Shown piece by piece: positions 1 through 6,988 of a stretch of 10,935 bases of DNA; position 1 is the stretch's first letter, and each line of letters starts with the position of its first letter. Below the pieces are notes generated by a model. That model searched no databases. It was not told the DNA's origin and saw nothing but the letters and a program-made list of their open reading frames with translations. The stretch comes from Bryobacteraceae bacterium (GTDB taxonomy: Bacteria > Acidobacteriota > Terriglobia > Bryobacterales > Bryobacteraceae). The stretch is from NCBI GenBank assembly GCA_030036985.1, contig JASHSD010000434.1, positions 1-10,935 of the forward strand, in the 5' to 3' direction. The position numbers and the translations under genes are program-made.

Positions 1-670
1 CTATTGTCCCGGCGCCTCCGGCTGAAAGCGAATATGTTACGCCCGCAGCCGACTGCGTCAGCTGCGTGTTGTTCTGATCCGCCGCCGCGCCGGAAAGGGA
101 CACTGTGCCGACACTGCCCGAGCCGTTAGGGCTCAGGGTGAAAGTCGCCTCGCGCACGTCGGTGATGTTGGCGCCGGGAAAATCGAGTGCGCCCGCCGTG
201 TAAGTCCCGCTGAACGAAGCGTTGGAAACACTCGATCCGATCGGAATGCCGACCGTCATCGTGAAATTGGTGGCCTCCGTGGCGCTGGCCACGAACGCCC
301 CGGGTCCCAACGAGGACACGCCGCCGTAATCGACATCGCCCGGATCGGCGATGCTCGTCATGTAGAAAAGACCGTTCGACCCGACGTTGTATGTTCCGCT
401 CGCCGAGATCGAACTTTTTGGCCCCGCCGCCAGACTCGTGCCCTGGCCGGTAAATGTATAATGACCGCTTCCATCAAAGGTGGCGACACCGGCAACGCTC
501 GCAGCCACCGACACGGCGGTGCCTGCCGTATTCGGAGCGCTCATGAGAACTTCTCTCACGTAGTAAGCGCCTTTAACCATTCCGTCACCGCTCGAATCGG
601 GATTCTGTGCGGCGGCCGTCGCGGCAACGATCAGGGTAGCCGCGACTGTAGTAATAAAACGTAAGTTCAT
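1..670 (-). CDS. Secreted Gly/Ser/Ala-rich protein, C-terminus off the left edge
   Basis: I translated this minus-strand frame by hand from ATG 670-668. It stays open to the window edge, giving 223 codons with no stop. A GGAGG Shine-Dalgarno sequence (682-686, reverse strand) lies 11 nt upstream of the ATG. Residues 1-22 form a typical Sec signal peptide: short basic n-region (MNLR), an Ala/Val/Ile-rich core and an AAA-Q cleavage site. The mature part is rich in Gly, Ser, Thr and Ala and contains repeated phrases of the type 'FDGSGHYTFTGQG' and 'SASGTYNVGSNGL', suggesting an extracellular beta-rich fold. Such proteins are abundant in Solibacter-like Acidobacteriota, often with a C-terminal TIGR03437 domain, but that part would lie outside the window, so the assignment is not shown. 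No enzymatic motif is visible. It is divergent from tyrS with a 135-bp gap. Function unknown. Confidence 0.75.
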   Translation of the reverse strand, partial: MNLRFITTVAATLIVAATAAAQNPDSSGDGMVKGAYYVREVLMSAPNTAGTAVSVAASVAGVATFDGSGHYTFTGQGTSLAAGPKSSISASGTYNVGSNGLFYMTSIADPGDVDYGGVSSLGPGAFVASATEATNFTMTVGIPIGSSVSNASFSGTYTAGALDFPGANITDVREATFTLSPNGSGSVGTVSLSGAAADQNNTQLTQSAAGVTYSLSAGGAGTI

Positions 671-805
671 TCTGTTCGGATCCTCCATCCGGAACTGCAA
701 AGTGTTTCGACGCACACGCCGAAAAGGAGTTGCACGCAGGTTCAATCGCTCACAGTAAACCACGAAGCGCCAGGCAATGGGAAGATAGAGGCAGCCCATC
801 CGGCG

Positions 806-2107
806 ATGCACACAGAGAGTAAAAATACATTCCCCGATGAATTGAGGTGGCGCGGCTTCCTCGAAGCTGCCACGAGTGAGACCATCGACACCCATCTTAG
901 CGAGAAGCGCCGTACCGTGTATGTGGGATTTGACCCCACCGCGGACAGTCTGCATCTGGGGAGTCTCATTCCCGTCATGGCTCTCGCACACGCCCAGCGG
1001 CACGGACACAGACCTCTGGCGCTGGTGGGCGGAGGCACCGGACTGATCGGCGATCCCAGCGGCAAGACCGCCGAACGCACGCTGCTGACGAAGGAGCGGG
1101 CTGAATACAACGCCTCACGCATACGCAGCCAGTTGACGCGCTTTTTGGATCTCTCCTCGGACGATCGCGGTCTCGTGCTGAACAACGCCGACTGGCTGCT
1201 GCCGCTGCGGCTGCTCGATTTCCTGCGCGACATCGGCAAGCATTTCTCGGTCAACGAAATGATCAAGCGCGATTCCGTCCGCACCCGGCTGGAAGAACGC
1301 GACTACGGCATCTCCTTCACCGAGTTCAGCTACATGCTGATGCAGGCTTACGATTTTCTCTATTTGTTTCAAAACCACGACTGCACCATTCAGATGGGCG
1401 GCAGCGATCAGTGGGGCAACATCCTTTCGGGCAAGGAACTGATTCGCCGGGTCGCGGGCGGCGCCGCCGAAGGCATTACCTTTCCTCTGCTGACCACCTC
1501 GACCGGCCGCAAATTCGGCAAGACCGAGGAAGGCGCGGTATGGCTCGACGCGCAGCGCACCAGTCCGTATCAGATGTATCAATACTGGCTGCAGACCGCC
1601 GACGCGGATGTCGTGCGTCAGCTGAAGCTCTTCACGTTTCTGGATGCCGATGCCATCGCTGCGCTGGCTTCGGAAACGGAAGCCCGTCCGGAACGCCGGG
1701 AGGCGCAACGCGAATTGGCGGCCCGATGCACCGAAATCATCCACGGCCCCGAAGCGGTTCGCGCAGCGGAAGCCGCCGGCCGAATCCTGTTCCAGGCGTC
1801 GGACGAAGTTCCCGACGAAGCCACAGTGCGCATGCTGGCGGGCGAGATGCCCGTTACAGAAATTAATCCCGTTGAAATCCAATCGGGCGTGGGTCTCGTG
1901 GACCTGCTTGTGCGCACACGCCTCGCCGACAGCAAAGGCGCTGCGCGGAAACTGATCGAAGGCGGCGGCGTTTACCTGAATAATGAACGCCAGACCGAGG
2001 CGCGGAAGATGGTCTCAGTCGAGGATATGAAGTGGCCTGGCGCAATCCTGCTCCGCGCCGGCAAAAAGAATTATCACCTGGCGCTTGTGGGCCCCCAGGC
2101 GGCCTGA
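806..2107 (+). CDS. tyrS: Tyrosyl-tRNA synthetase
   Basis: Class I aminoacyl-tRNA synthetase that activates tyrosine with ATP and charges tRNA-Tyr in the cytoplasm. At 433 aa it has the normal bacterial length and resembles the E. coli enzyme throughout. Visible motifs are YVGFDPTADSLHLGSL (residues 39-54), which contains the HIGH signature; RDIGKHFSVN (141-150); the tyrosine/ATP pocket QMGGSDQWGN (196-205); and KFGKT (236-240), the KMSKS-equivalent loop. A C-terminal S4-like RNA-binding domain covers about 364-415. The HIGH signature reads HLGS, with Ser53 in place of the usual second His. ATG 806 was chosen because the conserved N-terminus begins shortly after it; the ribosome binding site is weak (GATAGAGG, about 14 nt upstream). 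The last 34 bp overlap the convergent minus-strand gene. Confidence 0.97.
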   Translation: MHTESKNTFPDELRWRGFLEAATSETIDTHLSEKRRTVYVGFDPTADSLHLGSLIPVMALAHAQRHGHRPLALVGGGTGLIGDPSGKTAERTLLTKERAEYNASRIRSQLTRFLDLSSDDRGLVLNNADWLLPLRLLDFLRDIGKHFSVNEMIKRDSVRTRLEERDYGISFTEFSYMLMQAYDFLYLFQNHDCTIQMGGSDQWGNILSGKELIRRVAGGAAEGITFPLLTTSTGRKFGKTEEGAVWLDAQRTSPYQMYQYWLQTADADVVRQLKLFTFLDADAIAALASETEARPERREAQRELAARCTEIIHGPEAVRAAEAAGRILFQASDEVPDEATVRMLAGEMPVTEINPVEIQSGVGLVDLLVRTRLADSKGAARKLIEGGGVYLNNERQTEARKMVSVEDMKWPGAILLRAGKKNYHLALVGPQAA

Positions 2108-3033
2108 ACCTGTTTCCTCACGAACTCGATGTCCTTTGTCATCGCCATGGGTTCGTCCTGCGGATGATACTCCATATGAATTGAGAGCGGGCCCGTGAAG
2201 TTCGCCTGCGCGAGGATGCCGAAAAAAGCGTCCCAGTCGACGATGCCTTCACCCATCGGGCACATCTGCATCTTCCATTGTTTATCCGATTTCACCCATG
2301 TGAAATCCTGAACCGCGACAGCCTTCAGCCTCGGCAATGCGAGACGCAGCGCGACATCCCACCCTCCGACTGCCCCTTCGGCCGTGGCTTGCGAGGGATC
2401 GAAGTAGTAGCCGACCCATTTCGGATCCATATCGCCGATCACGGCTTGGGCGTCCCAGATGGCCTCGCCCACATACGCGCCGGCGCGGTTGGGAAACATC
2501 GCGGTCATCTCGGTGCGTTGTCCATAGGCCACCAGACCGTTGATGTCGCTGCGCACCTGCGCGAGACGGCGCGGAATGTCGGTGGGCGTGAAACTCCGGC
2601 CGAACTGGTATGGCCAGAATCCCATCCGGTAAAGATGCACCTGCGTGTGTCCGGTGATGGCGAGGATCGCGTAAGCCGTGGCATCGCCGATGGTGGTCAG
2701 CGTCGTCGAAATCATCGGCACTTCGAGACCCGGCCCGCGCACGCTTTCGACGGCGCGCACCAGGTCCACATTGGTGATGAACGGATTCACGTGGCCGCCC
2801 TGCATCACGGTGAGGTCGACGCCCTCATACCCGATCTGCTGGGCGATCGTCCCCAGCTCCGGATAGGGGATTTTCGCCATATTTCCCGAATATCCGCAGA
2901 TCATCGGAGTGACTCGGGGTGGAAGAACGGCGCCCGCCTTGGGGCCTCCGTCTTTTTCCGCGGCAGCCTGCGGACGGGCTTCCCGCGCCAGAGCCGCGGC
3001 GCCTAAGGCCGCGATGGCGGCGCGCCGGGTCAC
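2074..3033 (-). CDS. Exported sugar phosphate isomerase/epimerase-like TIM-barrel protein
   Basis: This 319-aa protein looks like the xylose isomerase-like TIM-barrel (AP_endonuc_2) superfamily, whose members isomerise or epimerise sugars using a divalent metal. The GTG start at 3033 is the only start codon after an upstream in-frame stop, and has a GAGG Shine-Dalgarno 6 nt upstream. The N-terminus MTRRAAIAALGAAALA carries twin arginines and a short hydrophobic run, pointing to Tat export, as is common for acidobacterial members. Barrel features include IGYEGVDL (67-74), a YYFDPSQA strand (209-216), VQDF (241-244), MGEGIVDW (260-267) and LSIHMEYH (283-290). Candidate metal ligands are E190, D212, D243 and E288. 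The usual His after the DPS strand is not obvious, so catalysis is inferred rather than shown. It overlaps the tyrS 3' end by 34 bp, tail to tail. Substrate unknown. Confidence 0.85.
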   Translation of the reverse strand: MTRRAAIAALGAAALAREARPQAAAEKDGGPKAGAVLPPRVTPMICGYSGNMAKIPYPELGTIAQQIGYEGVDLTVMQGGHVNPFITNVDLVRAVESVRGPGLEVPMISTTLTTIGDATAYAILAITGHTQVHLYRMGFWPYQFGRSFTPTDIPRRLAQVRSDINGLVAYGQRTEMTAMFPNRAGAYVGEAIWDAQAVIGDMDPKWVGYYFDPSQATAEGAVGGWDVALRLALPRLKAVAVQDFTWVKSDKQWKMQMCPMGEGIVDWDAFFGILAQANFTGPLSIHMEYHPQDEPMAMTKDIEFVRKQVQAAWGPTSAR

Positions 3034-3220
3034 CGGCTGCCTCGCCGACGGTCGTCAATTCGTGAGAGAATATACGCAAACAAGCGGGCTGGGTGTCCCG
3101 CCGGAAACGACAGATGTGGGGAATTCGGGAAATCCCGAGTCATTACCTCGATTGTAGTCCCACTACGAGCCGGGCCGTGCACGCAAAACGGCGCCCTAGG
3201 ATTCTCCCTCGATCACAACG

Positions 3221-4669
3221 ATGACGCAAATGGGCCGTAACTTTCGCATTGTTTTCCGTATCGCCGTATTCGCCTTTCTCATGTGGTTCACCTCGCGTGA
3301 GTGTCAGCACTTCGGAACCACGCGAACAACGGCATCGATGATGCTGCTGCTGGAGGTGCTCGGAATCGCGACGCTGGGCGATTCGGTGCTCGCCCTTGTT
3401 TCCGCCGTCATCGCCAGCTTCACCTTGAGTTATTACTTCATTCAGCCGGTCGGAAGCATGCACCTGACCACTTTGCGGGATGGCGTCACCTTCGCGGCCA
3501 TCACGCTGACCGCGCTCACCGCCAGCCAACTCTCCATACGCACGCAGCGGCGGATGCGTGAGGCGATCGTACGCCGCGAAGAGATGGAACGGCTCAATCA
3601 GCTCGGCAGGGTTTTGATCGCAGCCAACACCCTGGCCGAAGCCGCGGAAGACGCGGTGCGCAACGTTGTCGAATTGTTCGGGCTGAAAGGAGCGCTCCTG
3701 CGGGTGGAAGGGTTGCCGCACGTTTTTCAGTGGGGAACCACTTCGGGGGTCCGGGTCTCGACCGTTCCTCTCGATCCCGATTCCCGCACCGGCGTGCTGG
3801 AACTGCATGGCGCGGGTCTCTCCGAAGAGGTTTCCAATGCGATCGCCGGCATGATCCATCTGGTGCTCGACCGCGCCCGCAGCTCCGAGGAGCGTGCGGA
3901 ACTCGAAGCCACGCGCCGGGGCGAGGAGCTTCGATCCACCGTTCTGAATGCCCTCGCGCATAATTTCAAGACGCCGCTGACTTCGATTAAAGCCGCGGCT
4001 TCCACGCTGCGCAGCTCCGGCGACATCGTTCTCGGCGATGAGCGCGAACTGATTGCCGTGATCGACGAGGAAGCGGATCGTCTCAACCAGATGATCCGCG
4101 AATCCTTCGAGCTGGCGAAGCTCGAGGCGCGCCGGGCCAATCCCCGCATGGAGGACTGCCGGATTGCCGCTGTCGTGGAACGGGTGATCGCCAGGATGCG
4201 GCGATTTCTCGACGTCCGCGAACTGACGATCGACATCCCGGACGATATTCCGACGATCCCCGGCGACAGTTTTCTGCTCGAACAGATGCTGCTGCAGGTG
4301 GTCGACAACGCGCTGAAGTATTCGCGGCCGGGAAGTCCGATCCGGATATCGGCCAAACTCGCCGAGCCGAACATCGTTCTCAAAATACGCAACGAAGGCG
4401 CCGGGATTCCGGAAAACGAGCGGGACAGGATCTTCGAAAAATTCTACCGGGGCGCCAAAGACCGTTCCACCATTGAGGGCACCGGGCTGGGATTGGATAT
4501 CGCCAGAACCATCGCCGAATCTCACGGCGGCAAAGTATGGCTGGACGTCGAACCCCGCGGTCCGGCATTTTGTTTCGCGCTTCCCCTTGGAGCTGCAGAG
4601 AGAGTCGCGGCAGAGAGGGAAGCGACAGAGAGGCTGCATGATAGAGAATCGCACTATACTGCTCATTGA
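3221..4669 (+). CDS. Membrane sensor histidine kinase, DUF4118/KdpD-like C-terminal half
   Basis: This 482-aa sensor kinase should autophosphorylate on His and pass phosphate to the regulator encoded next to it. Residues about 10-105 hold four hydrophobic segments like the DUF4118 membrane domain of KdpD. Next come a linker helix (about 107-130), a GAF-like region (about 130-215), the HisKA H-box LAHNFKTPLTS with His247, and the ATPase domain: N-box VDNALKYS (Asn363), NEGAGIP (391-397), FEKFYRG (405-411) and GTGLGL (420-425). The N-terminal KdpD and universal-stress-protein domains of full KdpD (about 900 aa) are absent, and no kdpFABC genes are nearby, so the potassium role should not be assumed. 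The G1 box starts with Asn391 instead of the usual Asp, and the H-box reads HNFK instead of HDLR. ATG 3221 or 3230 could be the start; neither has a clear ribosome binding site. Confidence 0.9.
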   Translation: MTQMGRNFRIVFRIAVFAFLMWFTSRECQHFGTTRTTASMMLLLEVLGIATLGDSVLALVSAVIASFTLSYYFIQPVGSMHLTTLRDGVTFAAITLTALTASQLSIRTQRRMREAIVRREEMERLNQLGRVLIAANTLAEAAEDAVRNVVELFGLKGALLRVEGLPHVFQWGTTSGVRVSTVPLDPDSRTGVLELHGAGLSEEVSNAIAGMIHLVLDRARSSEERAELEATRRGEELRSTVLNALAHNFKTPLTSIKAAASTLRSSGDIVLGDERELIAVIDEEADRLNQMIRESFELAKLEARRANPRMEDCRIAAVVERVIARMRRFLDVRELTIDIPDDIPTIPGDSFLLEQMLLQVVDNALKYSRPGSPIRISAKLAEPNIVLKIRNEGAGIPENERDRIFEKFYRGAKDRSTIEGTGLGLDIARTIAESHGGKVWLDVEPRGPAFCFALPLGAAERVAAEREATERLHDRESHYTAH

Positions 4670-5378
4670 CGACGAACCCCAGATCCGGCGCGTGCTGCGC
4701 ACCGGCTTGAGTGCGCAGGGCGCGAACGTGCTCGATGTCGAGAGCGGGGAAGAAGCGCTGGAGCTGCTGCGCGAGAAAACCGTCGACCTGATTCTGCTGG
4801 ATATGAATATGGCGGGAATGGGCGGCCTCGAATCCTGCCGGGCTATCCGCGCGGGATGGGACGTGCCGATCATTATCGTCTCGGTGCGCGATTCGGATCG
4901 CGACAAAGTCGAGGCGCTGGACGCGGGCGCGGACGATTTTGTCTGTAAGCCGTTCAGCATGGACGAACTGATGGCAAGGATACGGGCCGCGCTGCGCCGC
5001 ACAGGATTCGCCACGGACACCACGCCGAAGATTGTCTCGCTGCCGGGACTGGACATCGATTTTGAAAAACGGCGCGTGGTGGCGGGCGGCGAACTGGTGC
5101 GGCTGACGCCGACCGAGTTCGATATTTTGCGGTATCTGGTGTCGCAGGCGAACAAGCCGGTGCCGCATCGGCGCCTGCTGCAGGCGATCTGGGGGCCGGA
5201 ATACAGCGATCAGATCGAATACCTGCGGGTGTTCATCAATCAGCTGCGCAAAAAGATCGAGCCTCCCGGACCGAGGCCGACATTCATCACCACCGAGACG
5301 CGCGTGGGGTACCGGTTCGTGATGGCGGGCGCGCCGGTTCCGGACGATACCTCGCCCGTGCCGCAGACGGGCGCATGA
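4638..5378 (+). CDS. OmpR/KdpE-family response regulator
   Basis: Two-component DNA-binding regulator of 246 aa. The receiver domain (about 5-120) has acidic residues D11 and D12, phospho-acceptor D55 in LLDMNM, switch Ser82 in IIVSV and Lys104 in CKPF. A winged-helix output domain of the OmpR/PhoB type follows (about 138-230), with LTPTEFDILRYL, the recognition-helix region YLRVFINQLRKKIE and the wing ending TRVGYRF. The frame is open further upstream, but ATG 4638 is chosen because the receiver begins right after it and GAGAGG lies 4 nt upstream. It overlaps the kinase gene by 32 bp, so the pair is probably translationally coupled and functions together. The extra 20 residues after the wing are Pro-rich. 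Target genes are unknown. The closest named relative by sequence style is KdpE, but no kdp operon is present. Confidence 0.92.
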   Translation: MIENRTILLIDDEPQIRRVLRTGLSAQGANVLDVESGEEALELLREKTVDLILLDMNMAGMGGLESCRAIRAGWDVPIIIVSVRDSDRDKVEALDAGADDFVCKPFSMDELMARIRAALRRTGFATDTTPKIVSLPGLDIDFEKRRVVAGGELVRLTPTEFDILRYLVSQANKPVPHRRLLQAIWGPEYSDQIEYLRVFINQLRKKIEPPGPRPTFITTETRVGYRFVMAGAPVPDDTSPVPQTGA

Positions 5379-5399
5379 CAGCGTGTAAACTTGTTGTTT

Positions 5400-5477
5400 C
5401 GGGCCGTGGCGCAGCCTGGCTAGCGCGCTTGCTTGGGGTGCAAGAGGTCCCGGGTTCAAATCCCGGCGGCCCGACCA
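5400..5477 (+). tRNA. tRNA-Pro (anticodon GGG)
   Basis: A full cloverleaf of 78 nt can be drawn. The acceptor stem CGGGCCG (5400-5406) pairs with CGGCCCG (5467-5473). The D stem GCGC (5409-5412) pairs with GCGC (5423-5426). The anticodon stem CTTGC (5428-5432) pairs with GCAAG (5440-5444) around the loop TTGGGGT, which places GGG at 34-36 (5435-5437) with G37. The T stem CCGGG (5450-5454) pairs with CCCGG (5462-5466) around TTCAAAT. A74 is the discriminator and CCA (5475-5477) is encoded. The C1-G72 pair and G37 are typical of bacterial tRNA-Pro. It starts 21 nt after the response regulator stop. Its 3' half is the likely integration target of the neighbouring element. Confidence 0.97.
5450..5477 (+). 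other. Probable attachment site (attL) at the tRNA-Pro 3' end
   Basis: The T arm and acceptor 3' strand of the intact tRNA gene are followed at once by an element whose integrase gene ends 73 bp away. Tyrosine recombinases commonly use exactly this part of tRNA genes and rebuild it on integration. No second copy of this segment is visible to the right in the window, so the other junction would lie beyond 10935. The boundary is inferred, not shown by a repeat pair. Confidence 0.55.
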
Positions 5478-5499
5478 GCCATATCAATCATTTACAAAT

Positions 5500-5524
5500 A
5501 TCGCCCGCATCCGAAACGGGCGAT
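5500..5524. terminator. 8-bp hairpin between tRNA-Pro and integrase, possible terminator
   Basis: ATCGCCCG (5500-5507) pairs perfectly with CGGGCGAT (5517-5524) around a 9-nt loop. It sits between the 3' ends of two convergent transcripts, tRNA-Pro and the integrase, where a bidirectional terminator would fit. Neither side has a T tract, so it may instead be a recombinase or accessory-factor site near attL. Confidence 0.35.
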
Positions 5525-5543
5525 TGTGACGCATCTTGTGACG
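5524..5543 (+). repeat. Direct repeat TTGTGACG x2 near attL, candidate integrase arm site
   Basis: TTGTGACG occurs at 5524-5531 and again at 5536-5543, starts 12 bp apart, just inside the element end. Lambda-type integrases bind short direct repeats (arm-type sites) in this position. Without the second attachment site for comparison this is only a candidate. Confidence 0.35.
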
Positions 5544-5550
5544 TAACCCG

Positions 5551-6744
5551 CTATTGGAGCCTATCCGACGCGGGTTTGGCGATTTGCTCGGGATGCGAAA
5601 TCAAACCACCGGAAAGCTTATCCAGTGCATCTCGTTTCGCCGCCATGCGAACGTGGCTGTAATGCTCAAGCATCTCGCGCGAGAGATGTCCCGCCACAGC
5701 CATCAGCGTGGCGTCAGGCGCGCCCGCTTCCGCAAGTTCGGTGATCGCCTGGTGCCGAAGGTCGTGAAACCGGAGTCCTCGGATCGTTTTTGCGGCCCGC
5801 CGCCAAACCCCGATTGCGATCGTGAGGCCCTTGCCGGAAGCGAGAGCCGCGCTGGCGGCCTCTCGTCCTGCGCAACGCGCGGCCTCCCGCACCAGGCTCC
5901 GCCAGGCTGTGCGCCATGTCTTCTGGGGCCGGGTCGGATCGATTCTGTTTCGCTCGCAAGCCGGAAACACGAAATGCTCCGGCGCATCGGCAGCGTGAGC
6001 CTCAGCGCGATACCGTAACTGGGCCAGCGCCGCCACAGCATCCTGATTCAATGGAATCGCGCGATGACCGGCCTTCGTCTTGCTTCGCCGAATCACGACC
6101 GAGCGGTCAAACAAATCGACATCGCCCCAGCGAACGTGCTTCAGCTCAACGCCGCGGCAAGTTGTGCTGACTGCGAGAACGGCAGCGCAGTAAACAACGA
6201 GCCATTCGTCCTTCGTTGCCGCCGTGGCGAAAAGGATCTTCTTCTCTTCGACCGTCAGCACCTTTCCAACTCCGCCCGTGCTTTCCCGGTCCATCGTCAC
6301 ATCTTCGGCCACGACGCTCCAGATTTTCGCACGCTTCAAAACACGCCTCAGAACGCCGACCTCCATATTTAGCGTTCGGCCGGAAATCCCGGTGCTTCGC
6401 CGTTCCCGTTGGTATGCAGCGATGTTTTCCGCATTGATCCGCAATAGCAGGCGGTCACCAAAAAATTTCCGCAGCGGCGAGAGGAGATTCCGTTCGAGGA
6501 CATATGTCCGATCCGCGACATGCGGCTTGCGGTCTTCCAGGAATTGGTCCGCGGCCACAATGAACGGTTTGCGTGCAAAATCGCGACTCGATTTAGAAGC
6601 GCCTTTGCCCGCCTGAATCTCGGCCACGCGCTTCTTTTCGAGCGAAGGGGCGACCCTGCGATCAGACGTATCAAGCGCTTCCCGATATCGCACTCCGTTG
6701 ATCGTTACATCCATGTAGTAAAGCTTTCCGCGCTTGTAGATCAT
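5551..6744 (-). CDS. Tyrosine recombinase/phage-type integrase
   Basis: A 397-aa site-specific recombinase, expected to cut and join the element at the tRNA-Pro attachment site. Order: an N-terminal arm-binding-like segment (about 1-45, YKRGKLYYMDVTINGVRYRE), a SAM-like core-binding domain (about 60-140), then the catalytic domain. The catalytic set is complete: Arg197 (TCRGVEL), Lys224 (SKTKAG), His327-x-x-Arg330 (FHDLRH), His353 (AGHLS) and nucleophile Tyr362 (EHYSH). A long Ala/Arg-rich insert (about 263-322) precedes the HxxR motif. The open frame extends upstream to 7002, but ATG 6744 is chosen because homologous sequence starts there and the upstream 62-aa gene stops in an ATGA overlap with it. 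The gene points at the tRNA, the usual orientation for tRNA-integrated islands. Confidence 0.93.
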   Translation of the reverse strand: MIYKRGKLYYMDVTINGVRYREALDTSDRRVAPSLEKKRVAEIQAGKGASKSSRDFARKPFIVAADQFLEDRKPHVADRTYVLERNLLSPLRKFFGDRLLLRINAENIAAYQRERRSTGISGRTLNMEVGVLRRVLKRAKIWSVVAEDVTMDRESTGGVGKVLTVEEKKILFATAATKDEWLVVYCAAVLAVSTTCRGVELKHVRWGDVDLFDRSVVIRRSKTKAGHRAIPLNQDAVAALAQLRYRAEAHAADAPEHFVFPACERNRIDPTRPQKTWRTAWRSLVREAARCAGREAASAALASGKGLTIAIGVWRRAAKTIRGLRFHDLRHQAITELAEAGAPDATLMAVAGHLSREMLEHYSHVRMAAKRDALDKLSGGLISHPEQIAKPASDRLQ

Positions 6745-6929
6745 GTCTTGCTGCCTTTCTTCGCCACCTTCGTTTGCTTTTTCCCGCTGCCCTTCGGCCG
6801 GCCACCGAGTTTGCCGTTCTCGCGGGCGATCTCCTGGATACGCTCGATGCCGAACCGCTCGAGTCTTGCCTTGTAGCTCCGCTTGCCCAAAACGCTCGCG
6901 GCGTTCGACGCCGTTGCTTCGTCGCTCAT
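6741..6929 (-). CDS. Small basic protein with AT-hook-like motif, coupled to integrase
   Basis: A 62-aa, strongly basic protein. ATG 6929 has AGGA 7 nt upstream. Its stop overlaps the integrase start as ATGA (6741-6744), so the two are probably translated as a coupled pair. The N-terminal half contains a possible helix (KRSYKARLERFGIERIQEIARENG). This is followed by KLGGRPKGSGKK, which resembles an AT-hook (GRP core flanked by basic residues), and a lysine-rich tail. I do not recognise a named family. Position and charge suggest a DNA-bending or architectural partner of the integrase, but this is inference. It lies between the HTH gene and the integrase on the same strand, 59 bp downstream of the HTH gene. 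Confidence 0.75.
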   Translation of the reverse strand: MSDEATASNAASVLGKRSYKARLERFGIERIQEIARENGKLGGRPKGSGKKQTKVAKKGSKT

Positions 6930-6952
6930 GCATATATCCTAACCGATTCGGA

Positions 6953-6966
6953 TATTGCCGGCAATA
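6953..6966. promoter_or_regulatory. Perfect 14-bp palindrome in the integrase leader, possible operator
   Basis: TATTGCCGGCAATA is identical to its own reverse complement. It lies between the HTH gene and the 62-aa gene. On the minus strand TTGCCG within it and TAGGAT 17 bp downstream resemble a weak -35/-10 pair (4 of 6 matches each). That would give an almost leaderless transcript at 6929. A palindrome of this size can occur by chance about once in such a window. Confidence 0.3.
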
Positions 6967-6988
6967 GAAAGTTCCTTTGCGGTCGCGA

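Noticed and set aside
730..758. Promoter for tyrS (TTGCAC with a 17-bp spacer)
   Set aside because: The matching -10 (CAGTAA) agrees with the consensus at only two positions.
3143..5155. 670-aa open frame on the minus strand across the sensor kinase and regulator
   Set aside because: It lies antisense to two genes with clear domain motifs and has no recognisable product. Long antisense frames are expected in GC-rich codons.
3221..5378. Naming the two-component genes kdpD and kdpE
   Set aside because: The kinase lacks the KdpD and USP domains and no kdpFABC genes are present, so a potassium function is unsupported.
4380..5459. 359-aa minus-strand open frame over the regulator and tRNA
   Set aside because: Antisense to the response regulator and running into the tRNA gene; rich in His/Arg/Gln as shadow frames are; no motif.
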